Of a stretch of DNA of 64,000 nt, positions 56,004 through 64,000 are shown piece after piece (within the stretch, counting starts at the first letter, position 1; every line of letters starts with the position of its first letter). Where the stretch lies: contig NZ_LXUF01000001.1 of NCBI RefSeq assembly GCF_001648895.1, positions 1,285,726 through 1,349,725 on the forward strand, in the 5' to 3' direction. A model generated the notes under the pieces. The model saw nothing but the letters and a program-made list of their open reading frames with translations. It did not search any database and was not told the DNA's origin. The position numbers were made by a program, and so were the translations under genes. Source of the DNA: Methylovorus sp. MM2. Its GTDB lineage: Bacteria; Pseudomonadota; Gammaproteobacteria; Burkholderiales; Methylophilaceae.

Positions 56004-56821
56004 AACCCATCATCATAAGTGCAGACGATTACGCACAAAGCAGTGCAATCGACGATGCGATCATCAGATTGATTCAAAAACAGCGACTATCCGCGACATC
56101 TTGCCTGACACTGAGCCCACACTGGCCTCAAGCGGCTAAACTCTTAACTGGGGATGTCCGGGCAAAAGCAGATATCGGCTTACATCTCGATTTCACGCAA
56201 TATGGTCAATCAATCAAACTGCCTTTGCCTACGCTCATTCTTCGTACTTTTATTCGTAGCCTATCCAAGAAAAAAATCGAAGCCTCCATCAATCAACAGT
56301 TGGATAAATTTGAAGAAGCCTTGGGCTCGCAGCCGGATTATGTAGACGGGCATCAACATGTGCACCAGCTTCCGCAGATACGAGATGCATTGATTGATAT
56401 CCTGAAAAAACGCTATCCCAATCGACTACCTTGGATCCGGATAGCCAAACCGCCTATACAGGATGGTATCAAGGGCATGATCATTTCAATGTTGGGGGCC
56501 AATACCCTTGCTAATAAAGCGCGCAGAGCTGGCTTTAGATGCTCATCCCAGTTATTGGGTGTATATGAGTTCAATGGATCAACGGCAGATTACTTAAGAA
56601 AACTGACAGACTGGTTTCATTACGCGCAGTGCTCACGTCACCATCAAGTACATGCCTTTATGTGCCACCCTGCCATTGAAGAGCATAGTAGCGACCATAT
56701 AGAGACTGACGATATGATCTACCCCGCCCGCCTACGTGAATACGAAGTATTTTCTAGCGATCAATTCGCCAGACTGTTAACCCAACATCAACTGTATATC
56801 GCAAGAGGCAACGCCCTTTAA
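56000..56821 (+). CDS. YdjC/ChbG-family carbohydrate deacetylase
   Basis: A 273-residue enzyme with the YdjC fold: IIISADDYAQSSAIDDAI (metal-binding Asp pair), GLHLDFT (His), DGHQHVHQLP (His cluster) and a conserved MCHPA. Family members remove N-acetyl groups from chito-oligosaccharides (ChbG) or from undecaprenyl-phosphate amino sugars (Francisella NaxD, Bordetella LgmC). The neighbours point to the second role. ATG 56000 overlaps the gtrA-like stop. The operon ends at the terminator at 56823. Confidence 0.9.
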   Translation: MKPIIISADDYAQSSAIDDAIIRLIQKQRLSATSCLTLSPHWPQAAKLLTGDVRAKADIGLHLDFTQYGQSIKLPLPTLILRTFIRSLSKKKIEASINQQLDKFEEALGSQPDYVDGHQHVHQLPQIRDALIDILKKRYPNRLPWIRIAKPPIQDGIKGMIISMLGANTLANKARRAGFRCSSQLLGVYEFNGSTADYLRKLTDWFHYAQCSRHHQVHAFMCHPAIEEHSSDHIETDDMIYPARLREYEVFSSDQFARLLTQHQLYIARGNAL

Positions 56822-56822
56822 A

Positions 56823-56880
56823 AAAGCAGAAAGCCCGTATCTAAGCTTTTAACTGGCTTGTATAGCGGGCTTTCTGCTTT
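56823..56880 (+). terminator. Bidirectional intrinsic terminator
   Basis: AAAGCAGAAAGCCCG (56823-56837) pairs with CGGGCTTTCTGCTTT (56866-56880) over a 28-nt loop. It ends the four-gene operon and the secreted-protein gene from the other side. Confidence 0.85.
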
Positions 56881-56916
56881 GCTTCGGTCTTTGCCTGACT
56901 TGAAGTCTCGGGCTAG

Positions 56917-57381
56917 CTAATTTTTCTTTGTAGATCCAGTCTTGGACGCAGGAATGGCCGCTTTCAGCACACAGGTTTCTTTGCCATAGATACCGCCACT
57001 GTCATCTGACTCATAATAGAGCTTCTGGAATGACCAGCGACCTTGCGGGTTCTTTTTCATCGTTGCAATACCAGTACTATGTTCTGCGCTACGTTTCTCA
57101 GACAAATTAAAGCTGATCGCCATACGATTACCATCAACCGCAGCTTGCCCGGCATACAACACTGAATTCTCAGTCTCTACTTCGTAATAGTAGGCACCAA
57201 ATTTTCCGTAGCTACTAATTCTATTCAGGCGCAGTTTAACAACGACCGAGTAATCGCCGACTTGCTCATTATTGCCTTTGCAGTCATATAAACCGCTATA
57301 GTTGACCCCGGTAAATGCGGGCTGTGCGTAAGTGATATTTGTGATTAATAATGCTACTAGCGCCAACACAAGTCTTTGCAT
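56917..57381 (-). CDS. Hypothetical secreted protein
   Basis: A 154-residue protein with a signal peptide (MQRLVLALVALLITNITYA) and a mature beta-rich part containing YSGLYDCKGNNEQVGDYSV and a second Cys near the C-terminus (YGKETCVLKAA), which could form a disulfide. The tail is Lys/Ser/Thr-rich. I do not recognise a family with certainty. Predicted periplasmic. Single gene between two glycan-related operons; function unknown. Confidence 0.75.
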   Translation of the reverse strand: MQRLVLALVALLITNITYAQPAFTGVNYSGLYDCKGNNEQVGDYSVVVKLRLNRISSYGKFGAYYYEVETENSVLYAGQAAVDGNRMAISFNLSEKRSAEHSTGIATMKKNPQGRWSFQKLYYESDDSGGIYGKETCVLKAAIPASKTGSTKKN

Positions 57382-57563
57382 ACAAACTTCTCTACCAATT
57401 TATTCATAATATATTTGTTATTGTAACGCGAAGGCGCGCTAATTTACGCAATCATTTTTGTCTTTGTTTCAAGGCTAGATTATTATTAGTGAATTGATTG
57501 CCCCAAGCGCCTCTCATCATCGTTTTTACAACCCAATAGCATTATTAAAAATCTCAGGAATTT

Positions 57564-59129
57564 ATGCCCAATACCACCCCAAGTACATTATGGCGTTACG
57601 GCTTATTCAATCTAGTTCTACTGATCTCAATTGCGGCATGGCTATGGCTCCAGAATGAGCCGGTTAGCGTAGTGAAGCCCACTCTGCCTGCCAATGGCAA
57701 GCTCTCCTGTGTTTCATATGCACCTTATTACGGCAAGGGTCAATCTCCCTTTATCGCCAATACCGTCATCAGCAAATCACAAATAGATAGTGATTTGGCA
57801 ATGCTGGCACAGCGCTTTGACTGTGTACGCACCTATTCTGTCAGCCAAGGGCTGGATTATGTCCCCGCCGCTGCCGCCAAACTCGGGTTGAAAGTCTATG
57901 TCGGCGCATGGATAGGTTGGACAGCAAAAGATAATGACCTTGAGGTTAATACGGCAATCAAGCTCGCTAATCAATACCCTGATACAGTTAAAGCCTTGAT
58001 CATTGGCAATGAGGTTTTATTAAGGCGTGAGCAAAGCGAAGCAACGCTTAAGGTATATATAGATCGCGCCAAGGCTTCGACCAAAGTGCCAGTGACTTAT
58101 GCCGACGTATGGGAGTTCTGGCTGAATCATAAGAATCTCGAAAAGTCTGTCGACTTTGTGACTGTGCATGTCTTGCCGTATTGGGAAAACCACCCGCAAT
58201 CGATTGATAACGCTATACCTCACGCCAAAATCGTCATGGCAAAACTATCTTCGACCTTCACAAAACCTATACTGATCGGTGAAACCGGCTGGCCATCGAT
58301 TGGGCGTCAGCGTGGTGAATCCGTGCCGAGCCAAGTCAATCAGGCACGATACTTCCGAGAGTTTCTCGCTATTGCACATGAAAAGCACTGGCAGTACAAC
58401 CTGATCGAGGCAGTCGACCAGCCATGGAAGCGGCAATTAGAAGGTACGGTCGGTGGATATTGGGGCTTATATAATACCGATATGCAGCCTAAATTCGACT
58501 TTCAGGCAGATGTCAGCGAACGCCAAGATGGCATCACGCCTATGTATGCAGCGGCGGTAGGGTTTATCGCATTCCTGCTGATGTCGCTTGTTGCAGGAGA
58601 AAGACGTATAAGCGGATTGTTGGCATATGCTTTACTTGGTAGCTCAGTGGGCATCTTAGGCATACTGCAATTGGACTATCTATCATCTGCTAGTAGAGAT
58701 GCAATCGAATGGATTGCCCTTTCAAGCGTGACGATAGTTGGTTTACTAACCTTATGCTGCCTGCCTTGGGTACTGAAGTTGCAAGCAAGTGAATCAGCCA
58801 GACAGCTTGTATATGCAGGGCTATTTTTAATCAGTGCGTGCGCCACCATTGCCGGGCTGCTCATGTTATTGGATGGTCGATACCGAGATTTTTCCCTCAA
58901 TCTTTATATGTTACCTATATTGCAGCTTTCCCTTGGCTTGTACTTTGCTGGCATTCGCCTAGAAACAAAATCCCGTTTTTATTACTGGTCGAGTATCCTT
59001 AGCGGCATTGCTGCGATTATCTTTGTAGCTGTAGAACCTAAGAACTTACATGCTTGGTCGTGGGTCATTTTGATTAGCTTGATGATATTTGCAAGCTGGC
59101 CAAAACAAAGAGCTGCATCACTCACCTGA
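57564..59129 (+). CDS. GH17-like glycosidase with C-terminal membrane helices
   Basis: A 521-residue membrane protein. One N-terminal helix is followed by a periplasmic GH17 domain (about residues 45-310) with the acid/base Glu in IIGNEVLLR (about 149) and the nucleophile in LIGETGWPS (about 240). Six or more hydrophobic helices follow (about 325-515). GH17 enzymes hydrolyse or transfer beta-1,3-glucan. It lacks the GT2 domain of the next gene. The start has CAGGAA upstream, and the stop is 17 bp before the fused gene, so the pair is one operon. Confidence 0.87.
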   Translation: MPNTTPSTLWRYGLFNLVLLISIAAWLWLQNEPVSVVKPTLPANGKLSCVSYAPYYGKGQSPFIANTVISKSQIDSDLAMLAQRFDCVRTYSVSQGLDYVPAAAAKLGLKVYVGAWIGWTAKDNDLEVNTAIKLANQYPDTVKALIIGNEVLLRREQSEATLKVYIDRAKASTKVPVTYADVWEFWLNHKNLEKSVDFVTVHVLPYWENHPQSIDNAIPHAKIVMAKLSSTFTKPILIGETGWPSIGRQRGESVPSQVNQARYFREFLAIAHEKHWQYNLIEAVDQPWKRQLEGTVGGYWGLYNTDMQPKFDFQADVSERQDGITPMYAAAVGFIAFLLMSLVAGERRISGLLAYALLGSSVGILGILQLDYLSSASRDAIEWIALSSVTIVGLLTLCCLPWVLKLQASESARQLVYAGLFLISACATIAGLLMLLDGRYRDFSLNLYMLPILQLSLGLYFAGIRLETKSRFYYWSSILSGIAAIIFVAVEPKNLHAWSWVILISLMIFASWPKQRAASLT

Positions 59130-59146
59130 ATATACATTTGTAAAAT

Positions 59147-61744
59147 ATGACTAAATTTATCAAAGATTACTCCACCCCGTTGCTGTTTGCGCTGGCTATT
59201 GCTTTAACGCATTTTGGCGTATGGGCTTTAGCTAACAGAGCCTTACCATTGATCGATGCGCCACCGCTTATCAATGGATTTGCTTATAGTGGATTTCAAG
59301 TCAATCAAAGTCCTTTTGACAAACAATTCCCCAGCACAGCGGAGTTGGCGAAAGATCTCAAGCTACTCTACCCCCTTTCGCACCGGGTACGTACCTATAG
59401 CTCTTTAGAGAACTCTGAGGTCGTTGCGTTGGCATCAAATCTAGGCTTCCACGTTATGGCGGGCGCATGGTTAGGTGGCGATGATGCAACCAACCAGCGC
59501 GAGATCGAAGCATTACAAGCCAAAATCAAGAACTATCCACGGATTGAGCGCGCTATCGTCGGCAATGAGGTATTGCTACGAAACGATATGCCACTTGAGC
59601 AACTGACCAAATATCTTGACGAAGTGAGAGCAGATAAGACCGTGCCGGTATCCACTGCGGAACCCTGGCATGTATGGTTAAAGAATCCTGAGTTAGTCAA
59701 GCATGTGGATTTCATCGCGGTACATCTACTGCCTTACCATGAGGGTGTTCCTGTTGATCAAGCCGTAGATTACTCGCTTGATCGTTACAGGGAACTGATG
59801 GATGCGTTCCCACGCAAGAAGATCGTCATTACCGAAGTGGGCTGGCCTAGCCGTGGCCCAGCGATTGGCGGATCGGTTGCATCAAAAGTGAATCAGGCGC
59901 AATTCGTTCGCGAGTTTCTGGCAAAGACCGCCTACAAGAATTATGACTATTACCTCATGGAAGCATTCGACCAACCATGGAAAGTAAAGCTTGAAGGCTG
60001 GGCGGGTCCTTACTGGGGCATGTTCGATGGGGATCGCAAGCTTAAATATTCCCTGCATGGTGCTGTACCAAAAGATATTCGCTGGATAGCGAAAGTTTCA
60101 TGGTCAACGGCGCTGGCCTTTCTCCCTATACTGTTTATCGCAATTCGCTTTAGGCACTGGGGGCTTGGCGGCCGTATCTCGCTTGCTGTTTTACTGCAAG
60201 CTTGTATCACGACACTGGTTGTCGCATGGAATCTGCCGGGTGACTATTACTACACACTGCGTGATTTTATCGTCCTGATCGGATTGATTATCGGCATGCT
60301 GATGACATCGGCAGTATTAATGATTTACGGCGTGGAGTTCAGTGAGGTGATGTTTAAAGGCGGCTGGCGCCGCGTATATAAACGCGCTGAGCCATTGCCA
60401 AAAGATCAGGAGCTATTCGTCTCGGTCCATCTTGCCTGCTATAACGAGCCTCCTGCGATGGTGATCGCGACGATAGAAAGTCTGGCAAAACTCAATTATT
60501 CAAACTATGAAGTATTAGTCATCGACAACAATACAAAAGATGAGGCTTTATGGAAACCTATCGAAGCTTATATCGCTACCCTGCCTGATAATTTTCGCTT
60601 CTTCCATTTACCGAAATGGCCTGGATTCAAAGCAGGCGCATTGAATTTTGCCTTGAAAGAAACAAATCCCAAGGCAGAAGTGATTGGCGTTGTGGATGCT
60701 GATTATGTCGTCACTGAGGACTGGCTGGGGTCTCTTGTTCCCCATTTTAGTCATACCAACGTTGCGGTAGTGCAAGCGCCTCAGGCGCACCGTGAATGGG
60801 AAAACAATTTCTTCCGTCGCATGAGTAATTGGGAATTTGAAGGTTTCTTCCGCATAGGCATGCATCACAGGCATGAGCGCAATGCGCTGATCCAGCACGG
60901 CACGATGACGCTCGTTCGCCATCAAGCCCTTAAAGATGTCGGCGGATGGTCTGAATGGTGCATCTGTGAAGATACTGAGCTAGGTTTACGCTTACTGGAA
61001 GATCAGTATGAGCTGCGTTATGTCGACGAGATGTTTGGGCGCGGATTAACCCCTAGCGACTTCAATGCCCTTAAATCTCAACGCTTCCGCTGGGCATTCG
61101 GCGCAATGCAGATTCTTAAGCATCATATGCCCAAGCTATTAGGCAAATCTACCCTGACTTTTGGGCAACGTTATCACTTCATTACGGGTTGGTTTGGCTG
61201 GCTTGGCGATGCCTTGCAACTGTTCTTCACGCTAAGCTCCATCGGCTGGACGCTGGCGATGCTGGCTTTCCCGAAATCATTCAGTCTGCCTGTTGCCATC
61301 ATGCTCACGCCCGTACTATGCTTCTTGGCAGTAAAAGGCGCGCTCGGCCCTGTACTTTATCGCAAAACGATGAATTGCAGCTGGAAAGATATTTTTGGTG
61401 CATCGCTTGCCAGCTTGGGGCTATCACACGCGATTGCGCGCGGTATCCTCATGGGATTAGTGCAAAAACAAGGCGTATTCAAACCTACTGCTAAAGGCAA
61501 AAGTGCCAATAGCCGATTGACGTTGATTAATCCTATTAGGGAAGAAATCCTGCTGCTTCTGGCACTTACTGTTGCCGCCACGGCAATGCTGGCTACGCGT
61601 GGATTCAACAATATCGATGCACAGCTATGGGTCACTATGCTTGGCCTGCAAGCCCTCCCTTACATCAGTACGGTAGCTTGTCAGATCATCTCGCAATTGC
61701 CTGATAGCAAACCAAAGGCTAGCGTAAGCATACAAACGGCTTAA
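59147..61744 (+). CDS. GH17-GT2 fusion, NdvB-like beta-glucan synthase
   Basis: An 865-residue inner-membrane protein: one N-terminal helix; a GH17 domain with VGNEVLLR (about 139) and ITEVGWPS (about 230); two helices; a GT2 domain with VDADYVV (about 517), QHGTMTLVR, EDTELGLRLL (about 608) and the processivity motif QRFRW (about 645); and several final helices. This order matches NdvB/NdvC-type proteins that make linear or cyclic beta-1,3 (and 1,6) glucans for the periplasm or biofilm. The GT part would polymerise UDP-glucose and the GH17 part would transfer or cyclise the chain. A homologous GH17 gene precedes it. Confidence 0.9.
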   Translation: MTKFIKDYSTPLLFALAIALTHFGVWALANRALPLIDAPPLINGFAYSGFQVNQSPFDKQFPSTAELAKDLKLLYPLSHRVRTYSSLENSEVVALASNLGFHVMAGAWLGGDDATNQREIEALQAKIKNYPRIERAIVGNEVLLRNDMPLEQLTKYLDEVRADKTVPVSTAEPWHVWLKNPELVKHVDFIAVHLLPYHEGVPVDQAVDYSLDRYRELMDAFPRKKIVITEVGWPSRGPAIGGSVASKVNQAQFVREFLAKTAYKNYDYYLMEAFDQPWKVKLEGWAGPYWGMFDGDRKLKYSLHGAVPKDIRWIAKVSWSTALAFLPILFIAIRFRHWGLGGRISLAVLLQACITTLVVAWNLPGDYYYTLRDFIVLIGLIIGMLMTSAVLMIYGVEFSEVMFKGGWRRVYKRAEPLPKDQELFVSVHLACYNEPPAMVIATIESLAKLNYSNYEVLVIDNNTKDEALWKPIEAYIATLPDNFRFFHLPKWPGFKAGALNFALKETNPKAEVIGVVDADYVVTEDWLGSLVPHFSHTNVAVVQAPQAHREWENNFFRRMSNWEFEGFFRIGMHHRHERNALIQHGTMTLVRHQALKDVGGWSEWCICEDTELGLRLLEDQYELRYVDEMFGRGLTPSDFNALKSQRFRWAFGAMQILKHHMPKLLGKSTLTFGQRYHFITGWFGWLGDALQLFFTLSSIGWTLAMLAFPKSFSLPVAIMLTPVLCFLAVKGALGPVLYRKTMNCSWKDIFGASLASLGLSHAIARGILMGLVQKQGVFKPTAKGKSANSRLTLINPIREEILLLLALTVAATAMLATRGFNNIDAQLWVTMLGLQALPYISTVACQIISQLPDSKPKASVSIQTA

Positions 61745-61774
61745 TACTTAACATGACAACGCATTAGCAATGAC

Positions 61775-61809
61775 AAGGTCATTAGTCAATAATATTGGCT
61801 AATGACCTT
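61775..61809. terminator. Convergent hairpin, possible bidirectional terminator
   Basis: AAGGTCATTAG and CTAATGACCTT are perfect 11-bp arms. The hairpin contains the stop codon of the EAL-CBS-GGDEF gene. T-runs are poor on both sides, so efficiency is uncertain. Confidence 0.5.
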
Positions 61810-63662
61810 CGTTCGATGAAAAGGCTATTGCCGTTGATCTTCTTGGCCTGCTTCTTTGCTGAAGCAATTGCAGAAGAGACTTCATGATGCGAAGTCAATG
61901 TTGAACCCTCCACTTTGACTACTCCGATCGACATGCTGACAAAGGGTGAGAATACTTTGTTACCTTGTCGGTCTTCGGCTTCAATCCCTCCTCTTACCCG
62001 GTCTTTCTCATCATAAAAATCCGGCATGGCATTTTGCAGAAGCGTCAGTATCTTCTCGCAACGCGCTGTCCAGTCTTCACTCTGAAAGATGAGGATAAAG
62101 TCATCACCGCCGATGTGGCCGACAAAATCAAACTCGCTTGCTACTTCATCACTCAATAACTTGCCTGTGAACTGAATGAGCTCGTCACCGCGCCTGAATC
62201 CATAGGCATCATTAAACGGCTTGAACGTATCTAGATCGCAATAACATGCATAAAAAGTGACTTTAGACTCGAGCAAGCGATCTATATGTTCACTGATAGG
62301 CACATTACCGGGCAACATGGTTAATGGGTTGGCATAACGTGCCGCATTGATCTGCATCTGCGTGATTTCTCGTAACAGATCATGCCCGCTCCCCATGCCA
62401 AGATATTGCCCAGCATCCGTGATGATAAATCCATTAGAAAGGTGATGTGGCTCCATATTCGTAATCAAATCGCTTAACGCTTGAAGGCTCATGGTTTTCT
62501 CTACCACCAGCGGTTTGTTATCCATAAAGGTAAAACAAGGCCGCTTGCCATACAGTTCCCTCGTGTATGGTCTGGCAAAGTGATCAATAACATCATAACG
62601 GCTGATTAGCCCCACTGGTCGACCTTGGTTAACTACCGGCAGCGCATACAGCCCCGGCATCTCTTTGAATCGGGCATAGACATCATCATTGATAGTTTGA
62701 GGCGTCAGTGGCTGAACATACTTGATCAAGGTACTGACATTGCCTCTTTTTTGCAGGGATATCGTACGTCCCGAATAAACGCGCACAGTGTTACGGTTAA
62801 GCTCCTGACTCAATTCGTGAGAAAGCGCTTGGATGGGTGATGGTAGCGGATAGCCAAGAAAATAGCCCTGCCCATAGCCTATCTTCAGATCTTTAACCAC
62901 AAGCAGCTCAGCCTGTGTTTCTATTCCTTCCGCAATGACTTTTGTACCAGAGCTTTGGGCGATGTGCTGAATCGAACGCACAAACTCGAATTTAACCTGA
63001 TCGTTATTGATACCTCGAATGAAATGTTTATCAATCTTGACATAATCAGGCTGCACCTCTGACCAAAGTCTTAAGCTGGAAAAACCTTCACCGAGGTCAT
63101 CCATTGCGATTTCGAAACCCATATTGCGGTAATGCTCAGTCGCACGCCGCAGCATGTCGTAATCAAATGTCGGCGTATTTTCAGTGAGCTCGATAATCAC
63201 ATTATGAGGGTCAAGGCCAAGTTTATGTATATAGGCTAAGGTGGCCCCCTTAGTAGCATTCAATTGCATTAATGAAGCTGGGCTTATATTCAGGAAAAGC
63301 TTGCCTTCATTAGCTGAGCTGGCAAAAGACTCAAGCACAACCTGTCGGCTAAGGTGTTCGATCTCGAATACGAGGTCATTATGCTCGGCCTCCTCAAACA
63401 ATTTAAGCGGAGAATGCAGTGGCGTATCAACAGGCCCGCGAATGAGGCCTTCATGCCCATGTATTCTAGCTTGATCTAAATCAATAATCGGCTGGAATAA
63501 TGCCGTCAGATGGCGCGATTTGAGTATGGACTGCAATTGCGCTGAATAAGCATTTTGCTTATCCGCTTGAGCAATATCCAGAGGGAGCTTCATAATGGCT
63601 CCCCAATCACCAAGATATTGGTTTGCATGCCTTAGAGTCGTTTCTGGGTAAGCTAGATTCAT
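61782..63662 (-). CDS. EAL-CBS-GGDEF c-di-GMP protein
   Basis: A 626-residue cytoplasmic protein with EAL (HGHEGLIRG in place of EAL, FLNISPASL, AMDDLGEGF, VIAEGIE), a CBS pair (about 310-445; VNQGRPVGLISRYDVI) and GGDEF (GHIGGDDFILIF). The EAL catalytic residues look intact apart from the Ala-to-Gly change in the signature. The layout is the same as the 802-residue protein at 39384 but without the Cache-like tail. AGGAG ten bases before ATG 63662 supports this start over 63719. It converges on the glucan synthase gene and may control it through c-di-GMP; that link is inferred only from position. Confidence 0.9.
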   Translation of the reverse strand: MNLAYPETTLRHANQYLGDWGAIMKLPLDIAQADKQNAYSAQLQSILKSRHLTALFQPIIDLDQARIHGHEGLIRGPVDTPLHSPLKLFEEAEHNDLVFEIEHLSRQVVLESFASSANEGKLFLNISPASLMQLNATKGATLAYIHKLGLDPHNVIIELTENTPTFDYDMLRRATEHYRNMGFEIAMDDLGEGFSSLRLWSEVQPDYVKIDKHFIRGINNDQVKFEFVRSIQHIAQSSGTKVIAEGIETQAELLVVKDLKIGYGQGYFLGYPLPSPIQALSHELSQELNRNTVRVYSGRTISLQKRGNVSTLIKYVQPLTPQTINDDVYARFKEMPGLYALPVVNQGRPVGLISRYDVIDHFARPYTRELYGKRPCFTFMDNKPLVVEKTMSLQALSDLITNMEPHHLSNGFIITDAGQYLGMGSGHDLLREITQMQINAARYANPLTMLPGNVPISEHIDRLLESKVTFYACYCDLDTFKPFNDAYGFRRGDELIQFTGKLLSDEVASEFDFVGHIGGDDFILIFQSEDWTARCEKILTLLQNAMPDFYDEKDRVRGGIEAEDRQGNKVFSPFVSMSIGVVKVEGSTLTSHHEVSSAIASAKKQAKKINGNSLFIERRSLANIID

Positions 63663-63721
63663 GGTCGGGTCTCTCCTAAGCTGCAACCCTACGCACGCTT
63701 TATGACAGGAGTATTGCAAAA

Positions 63722-64000
63722 CTATTGCTCGAGACGATGGCCCGCTAGCAATGCTGCGCCGATAATACCTGCCTGATCGCCACTACTAGATATCCCGACA
63801 TTCACGCGCCCACGCAATACAGGAATCAAATCAGCATTTAAACGTTGATAGAATAATTTTTCCATCAGTGACCATGCTAGGCTTAATCCACCACCGATGA
63901 CGATATCAGTCACATCAACGGTCTTGAGCACATGAGCCAATACCTGTGCCAGATAAACTCCCGCAAGCTCGAAAGCCTCGATTGCTTTACTATCCCCTGC
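63722..64000 (-). CDS. ROK-family sugar kinase, C-terminal fragment
   Basis: The frame remains open to the end of the window, so only the last 92 residues are present. AIEAFELAGVYLAQVLAHVL, then DIVIGGGLSLAW and the final DQAGIIGAALLAGHRL are typical of the C-terminal half of ROK kinases and glucokinases, which phosphorylate glucose or N-acetyl sugars with ATP. The catalytic Asp and zinc-binding Cys cluster lie outside the window. The specificity is unknown. Confidence 0.8.
   Translation of the reverse strand, partial: AGDSKAIEAFELAGVYLAQVLAHVLKTVDVTDIVIGGGLSLAWSLMEKLFYQRLNADLIPVLRGRVNVGISSSGDQAGIIGAALLAGHRLEQ

Overview
The window (about 45% G+C by eye) looks like chromosomal DNA of a betaproteobacterium, most likely a methylotroph of the Methylophilaceae (Methylotenera/Methylophilus type). 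That placement is inferred from remembered gene order (smc-zipA-ligA; tsaE-amiC-mutL-miaA), the mixture of functions and protein character, not from a search. No integrase, transposase, phage gene or CRISPR array was seen. The two ends are cut genes: a molybdopterin hydroxylase large subunit on the left and a ROK-family kinase on the right.

Left part (1-5.3 kb): end of a xanthine-dehydrogenase-family subunit, a 63-residue orphan, a divergent copper pair (copZ/copA) with a CueR-like dyad between them, and small membrane, lipoprotein and coiled-coil genes.

5.3-18.2 kb: a complete assimilatory nitrate/nitrite cluster: nrtA-nrtB-nrtD (nitrate ABC importer), an outer-membrane porin, cobA (siroheme precursor), nirB-nirD (NADH nitrite reductase), nasA (nitrate reductase) and nasR (NIT-ANTAR antiterminator). 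A sigma-54 promoter and a roughly 260-nt leader precede nrtA. The leader carries three hairpins with A1/G4 hexaloops, the last overlapping an intrinsic terminator. A second sigma-54-type promoter precedes nasR. Nitrogen limitation (NtrC/sigma-54) and nitrate (NasR antitermination) would therefore both control the pathway.

18.4-30.7 kb: a small unknown, a TM-helix channel-like protein, DoxX, the msrPQ periplasmic methionine sulfoxide repair pair, a TPR protein, cysQ, and ligA-zipA-smc. 30.7-31.6 kb: queF and two tRNA genes (Ala-GGC, Glu-TTC).

31.6-46.8 kb: small membrane proteins, pldA, a GAF-GGDEF cyclase, a methyltransferase, mnmC, a SPINDLY/OGT-type TPR glycosyltransferase, an EAL-CBS-GGDEF protein divergent from pilU, DUF805, an EamA transporter, dapC and miaA. 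46.8-52.9 kb: a PEP-CTERM protein, mutL, an ABM protein, amiC, tsaE and queG. Five tRNA-modification genes (queF, mnmC, miaA, tsaE, queG) fall within 22 kb.

52.8-64 kb: cell-envelope sugar functions. A four-gene operon (GT-C transferase, DPM1/ArnC-like GT2, GtrA flippase, YdjC/ChbG deacetylase) has the parts list of a lipid-A or other envelope amino-sugar decoration pathway. Next come a GH17 membrane protein and a GH17-GT2 fusion (NdvB-like beta-glucan synthase), then a second EAL-CBS-GGDEF protein and the ROK fragment.
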